Notes under the pieces: generated by a model | Seen by the model: only the letters and a program-made list of their open reading frames with translations | Told to the model about the DNA's origin: nothing | The model's database searches: none | In this document: positions 36,309-45,855 of the stretch, piece by piece | How the letters are laid out: each line of letters opens with the position of its first letter | How positions within the stretch are numbered: position 1 is the first letter of the stretch | Source: Larix kaempferi | Lineage: Eukaryota; Streptophyta; Pinopsida; Pinales; Pinaceae | NCBI GenBank assembly: GCA_027924585.1 | Contig: BSBM01000461.1 | Coordinates: forward strand, 8,016,001-8,080,000 | Length of the DNA: 64,000 nucleotides | Direction: 5' to 3' | Translations under genes and position numbers: made by a program

Positions 36309-37034
36309 ATGCTGAGGCATGGGCTAGGCGTGAAGAAGGCCTGACTAGTGGGGGTAACGTCCAGCCACACCCTCCTGAAGAAGAAGAGCGACGCCCATCG
36401 CACATCATGGCCATGAAGGAGTCCATGGGAAAGATCATGAAGGCCTAGACCTTATCCCTCATGGAGGCCAAGTACAATGTGGAAGAAAACATCAAGCACA
36501 TCGCCAGGGAGATTGTGGACCCTGCCACAATCAGGAGAACATGGCTAGTTTCAAGATCCCCAAATTCGAGTACTATTCGGAGGCGGGCAATGGCAATAAA
36601 GGATCCACTCGAAGGAGCAATGATCTCACCGGCCTTGCCCGTGTTGGGAACTGGGTCTAGTTCTTCCGATCAGTTTACATGATAAATTCCATCAACGTCC
36701 TGGTGGAGATGGCTTCATTGCAGACTTTGTTTCTAACCATCGACGAGGCCACCGAGGCCACGGATCACAAGGTCAATGGTCTGGAGAACATGGTCAATCC
36801 TAGGCTGGAGAATACTATTAGATATATCAAGTGGGAGCTTCACGAGTTGGAGAGGGAGGATTTCTTTAGGATAAAAAATATTCAAAGTTACAAGAAGAGG
36901 GAGCTTGAGAGACCAATGTAGAGTGCTAAGAACTTTGGATACAAGCAGGATCTGGAGACTTTTGCACTTCAGAAGGGGATGCACACAATCTGTTGTCCAT
37001 GGAGACTGAAAATGGTGAGAATATTATTTTATAG
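36309..37034 (+). pseudogene. VHA-D: V-type H+-ATPase subunit D pseudogene
   Basis: Reading across several frames, the sequence follows the V-ATPase central-stalk subunit D from near its N-terminus to its C-terminus. Landmarks in order are LLKKKSDA (about 36372-36395), KESMGKIMKA (36415-36444), EAKYNVEENIKHIAREIVD (about 36466-36522), KFEYYSEAGNG, VLVEMASLQTLFLTIDEAT (about 36700-36756), PRLENTIRYIKWELHELERE, RIKNIQSYKKRELE, and finally LLSMETENGENIIL with a stop at 37032-37034. Stop codons in the reading path (36342, 36445, 36658, 36919) and frame shifts show that it is dead. The functional protein is part of the rotor of the vacuolar proton pump. The copy is uninterrupted by introns, but I cannot say whether it is retroprocessed, since the parent gene may itself lack introns. 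No poly(A) tract or target duplication is visible. Confidence 0.88.
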
Positions 37035-39884
37035 AGAGGTAATAGAAAGTAAAACCCACAAACCTTCTTTTTTGCTACAGAAAATTGTGTAATTTTTGCC
37101 CTAGTAACTAGAAGAGCTTTCTCTGGATTGGAGTATCTGCTCTGCAACAGAATTTTATACCAAATTGGTTGTCTTTCAACTTTGAAGTTAGTGGAACTTG
37201 TTTTGGGATTCAGCCAGATTTATTTTAAAATTTAATTCCACAATATTCGTCAAGGTATTTTACTTGATCTGTCCCATAATTTACTGTAATTTTAAACCAA
37301 TTGGATGTTTTTCAACTTTCAAATTAAACCCAATAAGTAACAAAACTTTCTCTGAGGTTTGATCCTGGGATCTACAACATGATTTTCAATTATTTGTTAT
37401 TTGTACTCAATTAGTTGTTTTTCAACTTAGAAGTTAGCATAATTCCTTGTGGGGTTTAACTCATATGCTTTGATTAAAATTTAGCAGAATTCCTTGTGGG
37501 ATTACACATTTCCTTTATTCATGCTCTCGGCATTTAAAATTGACTTCATCCAACTGGTCTAGCTTTTGTTACTCCATCATTTTCCAAGTTTTGACATTTT
37601 CCAGGTAGTGAATACAACTAAAAAATTAGGGTCAAGTGGTGTCAGCTGAGATTCAATGGTAGATGGAATCTTTCGAGACGCTGCCATTAACTAGGTCTCC
37701 CCTCCCTACCGGAAACTATTCTATTCAATTATGTATGTAATAATATTTTATCAATCATATAGACTCTTACCTTTTCCCTTTGTTGTTGAGGCTTCTCCAG
37801 CTTGCTTATTTTTGCAGCATAATGAAGAGTAGTTTGCTGAGCTCTCTTACCAAGCTACCCAGCTCTTCTTCCTTTCACCCTGCCAAGGTTATCCTTCAAA
37901 CCAACCTCCTCCTTGAGCATGCAATCCTAAATTTGTGACTCCTCATTTGACTGATAAAATTATAGTGTGAATACTTATTTCAGCACTCAAAAGTTGGGGA
38001 TGGGTGGTGTGGGAGAGAAAACACTCCTTTTTCCTCAAGCAAAAATGGCCATCTGTCTAATATTGTAATTAAGAATGTTGGTACTTCAATATCCATTAAA
38101 AAGAAGCTGTGGATCCTCTTTCAGTCCGTCCCATATTCAAACAACATATAGTAAGCTCCGAAACTAGCCCCTGCCACAGGTTTTGATATATGTTCTTCAT
38201 AACCCATCACTGCAATAATTTATGTAGTGACAAGAAGCAGATGTCGAATATTAATACTTTGCTGTCACGTTTCTTGTGATGTGCTGAGCATGTTAGACAT
38301 CGTAGACCTCATATTGCAACTTTGAGAAGGATTGCAAGCCTAGAGGCTTATAGTACAGGCTATTGTTTTCAAATAAAATTATTTAGAAAAATAATTTTAA
38401 ATGGTTCAATCCACATATAAGTGATTATCATTCAGTTTGTGTAAACCTTGGGGGAGAGGGTACTATAACAGTGTCTATTCTGTTTTTGCAATTAGACTTG
38501 TCACTCAAAGTATAGTTGCACAAGAGTCATGATTTGTCTTGGGATTTCAACATGATCGATAAATTCTGACATGGATCTGAGTGATTTGATGGTTTTGATG
38601 ATTTTTTCGGATAATTACAAGATGTGGGTTTTCTAGTCCAATTTTGATGACTTCACTTCTCCTTTAAAAGTTTACTAATCACTTGGGCTGAGTGAATTTA
38701 GGCAAGGGGGAATGATGGGTTCCCAAAAGGGCCCATCATACAACTCTTTCTCCACTAGTGTTGTCTGCCTACATATATCTTGAAGATTGTTTTGAGCACA
38801 TAAAAGAGAATTTTCAGAAGTCAGGACCATTTGGAACAGTAATAACACATTTTGATATGGAACCCACACTTTTTGGTGTCCAACAGTACACTCCTGTAGG
38901 AACATGTCAAATAGTACAATGGATGCCCAGGTCCCAGACAACACCCAGGATTTGAAATCGTACTGTTTTCATGCACAGGCTGCTGAGGAATGCACCCAGA
39001 AAAAGCTCTGTTAATGACTTTATGCATAGATCTGTCCAGAATGTGAGATTTGATGCCCCTTTACTGCTGCTTGAGAGTTAGGGAAGTCCTTAATTATGCC
39101 TAAAATTCTCATTTAATTGTCTACCTATTGGTATTACAACAAAACTTTTGAAAGGAACAGTCTTCACTGCTGATACATACCCAAAAAATAGAGATTTATG
39201 GATGTTTTAAGTTTTAACCCACAGATCTTGCCCAAAACATAACAAAAATGTTTCCCAGTGCTTTTTAAGGTTAAGAACAGGTTCAAAATTGCTACCTTTG
39301 CCCACAAAATCTTCTCATCAAGCTCATGAATCCTCATGAAAAATTTAGGCGAACATCTCTACAATAAGGGGGGTAACACTCTGGTCACAATTTTCAACTA
39401 GACTTGTCCAGAACCTGTTTAAAATAATTCCAAAAATCAATTTGAAGAAAATAATGACTAAGTATATTGATTCGTACCTTCACAATGTGCGAAACTCAAA
39501 TGGAAAATTATGATAAAGATGAAGAAGATTATTTCAAAACAATGAAGGGAGACTATTTTTTTTTAAACATTGACACATAGAAATTTCCAGCAAGGTAAAT
39601 GGGTTGATTACTCTACCTGTCAAGGTGAATTCTTGCTTCATCAAGAAAATACGACAATACATTTTTTGCTTAGGTGGCTTCCTGCTTTGGTGATAAGTGA
39701 TGGAAACAAGGTTGCTTAGGTGAATTTTGCTTCGGGAAAAAAAATATGGTGATATGATTACTTAGGTGGATGCCAGTTAACTTTGACTTCAAATTTGAGT
39801 GGATGACAGTTTGATGGAGTACCAGAACAGGTCCTGGAATTTGGAAATATAAGGAAGTTGAAAATAAAATAGCTTCAAGGGGGG
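37035..39884. other. No identifiable gene
   Basis: The best coding-like stretch is 38758-38955 (65 codons, containing ENFQKSGPFGTVITHFDMEP), followed by related-looking sequence to about 39080. I do not recognise it, and it lacks clear start context or splice structure. A direct repeat of AATTCCTTGTGGG, about 50 bp apart, lies near 37440-37500. Otherwise this is plain AT-rich DNA. Confidence 0.35.
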
Positions 39885-40127
39885 TGTTGGAGAATTTACA
39901 CTCCAATACTAAAGTTGAAATGTAATAAAGTTATGGTGTTATTAATGACTCAATAAAATGATATTAGGTCATTTGTTAATAAGTTAAAACAATTAGGTAG
40001 TATATACTATAAGTGCCCAATTGATGTAATAAAAGAGGATCCCCTTCATTGTATAGGATGATTTCTTGAATGATAAAATTCTTCTTTTTATATTTCATCT
40101 CTCATGTACATCATCAGAAGTCCAACA
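39885..40127 (+). mobile_element. 243-bp LTR with 7-bp inverted ends
   Basis: The LTR starts TGTTGGA and ends TCCAACA, a perfect 7-bp inverted pair. It is preceded by a purine tract, CTTCAAGGGGGG, so it is a 3' LTR in plus orientation. Its size suits a copia or TRIM element. A 5' copy was not found upstream, and no gag or pol precedes it, so the element is truncated. Confidence 0.6.
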
Positions 40128-40454
40128 CCAATCTGTTGTTTCTTGGAATTTGGGTGAAGTTTATAGCCGTTCTGGACACTCACACCCATATTGCCACGAT
40201 ACCCACATTCCAAAAACTTGTGCAACATAGATCAAACCTCACCTGTTTTAATGGTTAGGATGAGACTCAAAGATCTATGTCCCGTAACACACTCTTTTCC
40301 AGTTTCTGGCAGAAATTATAGTTGTAGACAATGATGAGCAGGTTACTCACTGGTCCACATCATAGATGGCTTCACCTTTACATGGTTGAAAGCAGGATCT
40401 TGCCTTTGTTTGCATCGTTTCCTTCTTGTCTATTTCCTGCTTTTGCCTTCAAGG

Positions 40455-40813
40455 GGAAGCTAGTGAGAAATAAACATTTAAAAGATTTAATGATATTAGT
40501 CATATTATGATTAGTTAGTGTTAGTAAAGGGCATTAGCTCAAAGGTGATTATGAGCCATCATGACTATTCACTTATTTTTGTATAAATACTCTTCCCCTT
40601 CCATCTTGGAAGGTAGAAGAGGGAATTGGATGAATTGATTTCTTAGCTCAAGTCTGATTTTCACCTTCTATCTGGTTTGCCTTAGCGTATTAACTTGAGG
40701 GATATGTGGATGGTTTGGGATAGTAACAAATATCTTGGCACTCAATGAGATTGGTTGCAATTGGTTTTTGTGAAAACATTGATGTAAGCTTACTTCAATA
40801 ATATATCTAACAC
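40455..40813 (+). mobile_element. LTR-like segment with TATA box
   Basis: After AAGGGGAAG comes an AT-rich stretch containing TGTATAAATACTCTTCC (about 40579) and ending ATATCTAACA at 40813. The layout resembles U3-R-U5 of a short LTR. The borders are weak. Confidence 0.3.
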
Positions 40814-42579
40814 CCTTACTTTAGGGAAATTGAGGGGATTTTAGCAAAAGTTGACATTGCTCTTGAGTGTTAACCTCGGTGCATTTTTTCATGATGTTGA
40901 GCCCCTCCTTATGGGGACTTAAGCTTATTTTCTATCCATTTTAGCTCAAGTAGATTGGTACTTTCTTGGTACTCATGTTGTTTTTATGGTGTAATCACTT
41001 TGATCTTGATGTACTTGTTTGTTCTCTAAGGTATTATATGAAGCATTTTCACAATATCCCACTTATGCAATTAATGGAATCTGAAGTGAAAAAGCTCCAT
41101 TAAAATAAAAATGGATATGAAAAACTAATCATCATGTTAGAAACGAGCTTCCTTTCTAAATAAGGATGAGGGTGATTGGACTAAATTGCTTTGGAGATTT
41201 TGAAAGAGACGAGGGGAAATGCCATTACAAGTGGAAGACTACACCTTTCCTACATGCTTCTGCTAACCATTCACATTACACTTGCTAAATTTGCATATGT
41301 TGTTCTATTTATAGTACTTGCTTTTGCTTTTTCAAAAAACTCTTGCATTAGTCTTTTATAGCACTTGCTAAAGCTTTTGTTTGAGAATAAGATTTTGGCC
41401 AAAATAGGCTAATAGATTTGACAATATGCTAATCCTTTTGAAAGAAGTGAGTGATCCTATCTTCTCCTTGCGGGGTTATCAACTGATATTGTGGTTGACA
41501 GTTGTGTTATTCTCCATTTGGATATTCCCGGGAAGAGGGGAGAATCTCACGAGGTTTTCCTTGGAAAAAAAGGATCCCATCTTCTTGCTATTTTGTTGCA
41601 TTATGTTTGCTTGTAGGGCTTGCATATATTTGGGTGGTTACATAGTTGATATGGTGAGGGGTGGGGGGCGAGTGCCAAGCCTTGCTACTATGGTAGGTAG
41701 CATGTCACAGGTTTTGTTGGTGTGAAGACAATGAATTTGCTATGGGAAACTAAGTCCTAGCTGGTGAGATACTGGTTAGGGGGGTGCAAATATTGTTGTA
41801 GGAGTAACTTTTCATTGTAGCTCAGAGTTACAAATGTCAATTGCTAACTTGGCTATGTTCCCTTTCGGATATTGGTGAGGTGCCATTGATAATGACCATG
41901 TGTGTGACAACTAGTAGTGTGGAGCACTTGTAGACTATGTACCTTTTCTTTTTCTTATTGCTTTTGGCTACATGCCTTTGGTTTCCACTTGTCATATCAT
42001 TAACCAGAGTTTGGGGGTGGTGTTTGAGAGAACACCATTCATTGGAAGCTCAAACATTCCCAAGGCAGTCAGTTCATAGTGGGTGTATTATTCCTTCCCT
42101 CTATGCATAATCAAATTAGTGCCCTCTTGGGTTGGAAATGCTAGTTATGCTCCCTCGTCACCTCCCTAACTAACAAGACCTCTTAGTCATTGCATTTACA
42201 CCACCTGGAGCTTACATCCCTCATCCTCTGAAATCCTAGGTGGCCCTCGGGCCTCAACACATGTCTAACCAATGCCTACCACACGTGTCCGACACTAAGG
42301 CACACAATTTGAACTGCTTTACCATTATTTAAATGTGAATTTATTGTTTAAGAACACCAAAATATTTGATATATTAGAAATTAGCATGGGCACACATACA
42401 TAAGTCCCTCAACATTGGTTGTCTACAAAACAAGAAATTGGAAGAGAATCATTGGGCTCTATATGCTAGCAACTAAATCCACAAGTCCATCAACATTGGA
42501 TGGCTACAAAGAGAGAAATTGGAAGAGACCCATTGTATTGTAAATACTAGAAACTAAACCCATGTACAACCTAGACCCT
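40814..42579. other. No gene; left flank of the array
   Basis: A diverged tandem duplication of 81 bp starts at 42402 and 42483 (AAGTCC(C/A)TCAACATTGG). The 99-codon frame at 41426-41725 is hydrophobic and unrecognised. The five bases ACCCT at 42575-42579 abut the first LTR and are the candidate target-site duplication for the array. Confidence 0.45.
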
Positions 42580-43200
42580 TGATCCGGATTTATGTGGGAA
42601 CGAAACAAAAGATAGCATATACAGAATCATATACATAGATATATTGCAAATAACACAGTGATACAGTAAACACATATTCTATTAAATAGCGGAAATAGAA
42701 TAGACTGTAAAATACAATAGCTAGAATGGTGGTAGCTATCTCTGAGAAGAGATGTGGCCGCTATGCTCATTCGTGCCAAGATGAATACAAAGAGAGGCCG
42801 AAAGGGCCTATTTATCATAAGCATGAGGGAAAGAATCCCAAACATCCAAAAACCTAACCCTAGGAGATGAAGCGCCAAAAGTCATGTGGGCCCCGTTTGG
42901 GTAAGTTAGTACATCAACTTCCCGGGGTCGTAACTTTTGCATGCGATCTCCGTTTGGGGCGCTCGGTAGCCCGTTGGAAAGGTCTATCCGAGATTTACAA
43001 CTTTCGACTGGGCCCAAATGCATGCCGAGGGCAACCATTTGGTCCCCCAAATCGCCAAAAAATGTCGTTTAGGGCCTCAAAATGGCTCCGGAAGTTCAGG
43101 ACCCGAAAAACTGCTAAAAATAGTAATTTATCAAAATTGCCAGAAGACTGTTTTGAGCCAGTTGGAAGAGGTGGGCCGCCACCGATATCCACCTGGATCA
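42580..43200 (-). repeat. LTR 1 of the array (621 bp)
   Basis: On the minus strand it starts TGATCCAGG at 43200 and ends ATCCGGATCA at 42580, so TGATCC/GGATCA form the inverted ends. It follows a purine-rich tract at 43201-43215. A TATA-like ATAAATAG lies at 42808-42815 (minus). Variant bases at the three hot positions are C43008, G43029 and A43034. Confidence 0.88.
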
Positions 43201-45193
43201 ATCCTCCATCCTTAGGAAGCAATGGTCTCCATTGCGTTAAATCCCTTATCATATGTCGAGCTGTGTGTCGAGTTGAGCTCTTGGTGTGACATTTGCTGAA
43301 GTGGAAAGATTGCCTTACCTTGACATCTTCAGAGGGTAGTAATTGTTGTTGATGGATGCGCTGGAGCTGTTCAACAGTTTTGGTTGTTGTGGTATCCTTG
43401 GTATGCACCAGTGTGGATGGTTTCTTTTTGGAGGGGCCCCTTGAATGCGTGGCCTTGCACTGTAGAGGTACCCGAATAGGCGATGCTGCACTAACTTTGT
43501 GTTTTTCTTGTTTCTGCTGAGTAGAAGGATAATCTGCAGAGGTTGTGGATGTCTCCGCGATCTGATGTTCACCTTTAGTGGCAATTGCGAATAGGGAAAA
43601 TTTCCCAGTGTGGGAGATTATCTTTCTTCCCTGCTCGTTTGGGGTAGGTGCAACTATCTCTGGTATCCGATAGAGTTGTCCTCCCAAAGTGACAATGACA
43701 CTGCGAGGTCGTGATTCATATACAGCATGACGCTTCCACATATATGGTTGTCCTAAAAGAACATCACATACTTCAAGTGGGGCCACATCACACAATACCT
43801 CATCTTTGAAGGGCTTGATGCCATATGGCAGGCGACATTGGTGACTGACACGGATCCTTCGTCCTTGGCTTAGCCATCCAATGGTGTATGGTTGTGGGTG
43901 TGGCGTTATTGGTAGCTCCAATCTCTTGATGACTTCTTCTGAGATCAGGTTCTTCTGGCTGCCGCTGTCCACAACAAAGTGTAGGGGAATTCCCTTCACC
44001 CACATCTGTGAGTGGAAAAGGCGCTCCTCTGCCTCCGACTCTTCAGGCTCCTCTGGCTGAATCTGTGTGGTGGCAACAACGGCACTGGGTTCTGCATCAA
44101 TGATCTGCTTCCCTTTTTGCGCGGCTGTGAAATTAGGTTCCGAGTCAGAATCGAAACTGGGATCTGATTCTGAAGCTTTGATCTCAGCCACCAATGACTG
44201 TTTTGAGCGACAATCATCAGTGTTGTGCCAGGGGCTTTTGTGGAACTCGCACCACTTCCCGGTGTCCTTCTTTGTCTTTTCTTTACCCTTCTTCGCCTGT
44301 GGTTGGGACTGGTTTTCCTTTTCTTGCCCCGTGCTCTGCGAGCCAGAGTTTCCCTTGCCCTGCTTCTGTGCAGGTCCGAAGTCACGCTTGTTCTTTTGCT
44401 GAAATTTCTGCTCAATTTTGACAGCATATCGATAGGCGGATCCGAGTGAAGAGATTTCCAGGAAATCCATCTCTATTCGGATGTATCGGTGTAGGCCACT
44501 GCGATATTTCAGTACTAGGTGCCGCTCGGAGTCCTTGATACCCAGCTTTGTGCGCAAGGTATGAAATTTGTTGGTGTACTCCGACACCGTTTGGTCCCTC
44601 TCTTGATGCAGAATGGTCCATTTTGTGTACTGGTCATCATAGTTTCCAACAGGGTAATATTGTTCTTTGACGGCATCTATAAAAGAGGCCCAAGTGGGAT
44701 TGGAATATTCAAACAATCCAGACTCGTCTGACGAGTTTTGCTCACAATAAGTTTCCCACCAATTTTTGACATGGGGGACGGCCTTAAGGAGCGCAAAGAT
44801 GATCTTTTCCCTGTCGGAAAATTTGTGGACAGAGAAATACCCTTCTAGTAGATTCAACCATTTATCTAGAGCATCGGCATCGATTTGGCCTTCAAATAAA
44901 GGGATATCAAAATTAACTTGTACCTTGAAGGGAGTCGTATCTCCGAAATGGCTGCTCGTTGAGGGTGCAATTGCCGCTGTTGGCATGCGTTGAAGGATTT
45001 GGGCGAAATTATCCATCATCTCGTTCCTCTGTCGCGCGAGGGCTTCCTCGAGCAACAACTTGATAGGATCTACTGCTCCGTCGTCTCTCTTTTCTTCCGC
45101 CATAGGAGGCCGTTTGGGGCGGCGAGAGTGGTCTTCCCCAAGTGAAACTAGTTCGAGACCCAACTCTCTGTATCCTGACCTCGTTGGGGACAT
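42995..45193 (-). CDS. Gag-protease fusion protein, unit 1 (intact)
   Basis: This is an open frame of 732 codons from ATG 45191-45193, the first ATG after the primer-binding site. A second good start is at 45101-45103 (MAEEKRDD), which would give 702 residues. Residues about 90-260 form a Ty3/gypsy-type retrotransposon gag domain (DKWLNLLEGYF, NWWETYC, YTNKFHTLR). A lysine/glutamine-rich linker (270-312) leads to a zinc-knuckle variant with C315, H318, H323 and C328 (CEFHKSPWHNTDDC). A retropepsin-like protease follows, with the active-site DSGS at 409-412 and the LLGQPYMW flap-side motif at 479. The tail (about 505-660) is of low complexity. From residue about 665 the frame is encoded by the 3' LTR and stops at 42995-42997. 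Gag would build the particle and the protease would mature it. No polymerase is present, so enzymes must come from another element. Confidence 0.85.
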   Translation of the reverse strand: MSPTRSGYRELGLELVSLGEDHSRRPKRPPMAEEKRDDGAVDPIKLLLEEALARQRNEMMDNFAQILQRMPTAAIAPSTSSHFGDTTPFKVQVNFDIPLFEGQIDADALDKWLNLLEGYFSVHKFSDREKIIFALLKAVPHVKNWWETYCEQNSSDESGLFEYSNPTWASFIDAVKEQYYPVGNYDDQYTKWTILHQERDQTVSEYTNKFHTLRTKLGIKDSERHLVLKYRSGLHRYIRIEMDFLEISSLGSAYRYAVKIEQKFQQKNKRDFGPAQKQGKGNSGSQSTGQEKENQSQPQAKKGKEKTKKDTGKWCEFHKSPWHNTDDCRSKQSLVAEIKASESDPSFDSDSEPNFTAAQKGKQIIDAEPSAVVATTQIQPEEPEESEAEERLFHSQMWVKGIPLHFVVDSGSQKNLISEEVIKRLELPITPHPQPYTIGWLSQGRRIRVSHQCRLPYGIKPFKDEVLCDVAPLEVCDVLLGQPYMWKRHAVYESRPRSVIVTLGGQLYRIPEIVAPTPNEQGRKIISHTGKFSLFAIATKGEHQIAETSTTSADYPSTQQKQEKHKVSAASPIRVPLQCKATHSRGPSKKKPSTLVHTKDTTTTKTVEQLQRIHQQQLLPSEDVKVRQSFHFSKCHTKSSTRHTARHMIRDLTQWRPLLPKDGGLIQVDIGGGPPLPTGSKQSSGNFDKLLFLAVFRVLNFRSHFEALNDIFWRFGGPNGCPRHAFGPSRKL
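43201..43215 (-). promoter_or_regulatory. Polypurine tract of the unit (repeated in every unit)
   Basis: The minus strand reads CTAAGGATGGAGGAT directly before the LTR start. It lies inside the coding frame. Equivalent sites lie at 45856, 48511, 58363, 61018 and 63673. It is less purine-pure than usual, so the call rests on its position. Confidence 0.6.
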
Positions 45194-45221
45194 GCACCGA
45201 GAAACAATCAAAGAGCAGACC

Positions 45222-45233
45222 GCTCTGATACCA
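45222..45233 (-). promoter_or_regulatory. tRNA-Met primer-binding site (repeated in every unit)
   Basis: TGGTATCAGAGC lies one base from the LTR end at 45235. Identical sites lie at 47877-47888, 57729-57740, 60384-60395 and 63039-63050. The start codon of gag is only about 30 bases downstream, so the leader is very short. Confidence 0.9.
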
Positions 45234-45234
45234 C

Positions 45235-45855
45235 TGATCCGGATTTATGTGGGAACGAAACAAAAGATAGCATATACAGAATCATATACATAGATATATT
45301 GCAAATAACACAGTGATACAGTAAACACATATTCTATTAAATAGCGGAAATAGAATAGACTGTAAAATACAATAGCTAGAATGGTGGTAGCTATCTCTGA
45401 GAAGAGATGTGGCCGCTATGCTCATTCGTGCCAAGATGAATACAAAGAGAGGCCGAAAGGGCCTATTTATCATAAGCATGAGGGAAAGAATCCCAAACAT
45501 CCAAAAACCTAACCCTAGGAGATGAAGCGCCAAAAGTCATGTGGGCCCCGTTTGGGTAAGTTAGTACATCAACTTCCCGGGGTCGTAACTTTTGCATGCG
45601 ATCTCCGTTTGGGGCGCTCGGTAGCCCGTTGGAAAGGTCTATCCGAGATTTACAACTTTCGAATGGGCCCAAATGCATGCCGAGGGCAACCATTTGGTCC
45701 CCCAAATCGCCAAAAAATGTCGTTTAGGGCCTCAAAATGGCTCCGGAAGTTCAGGACCCGAAAAACTGCTAAAAATAGTAATTTATCAAAATTGCCAGAA
45801 GACTGTTTTGAGCCAGTTGGAAGAGGTGGGCCGCCACCGATATCCACCTGGATCA
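45235..45855 (-). repeat. LTR 2 of the array
   Basis: Shared between units 1 and 2: the 5' LTR for unit 1 and the 3' LTR for unit 2. The hot positions read A45663, G45684 and A45689. Otherwise it is almost identical to LTR 1. Confidence 0.88.

Noticed and set aside
36309-37034. Calling the V-ATPase D copy a processed (retroposed) pseudogene
   Set aside because: Lack of introns alone is not enough, because the parent gene may be intronless. No poly(A) tract or target duplication was seen.
38738-38760. CTCCACTAGTG as the far end of the CACTA element that starts at 33396
   Set aside because: Only the CACTAG core fits. The longer terminal sequence and the 3-bp target duplication (GTT against TTG) do not match.
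42867-43289. 140-codon plus-strand frame repeated in every unit, and other short frames within the array
   Set aside because: They are shadows on the opposite strand of the gag-protease frame and LTR. They show no domain, and conservation follows from the recent duplication.
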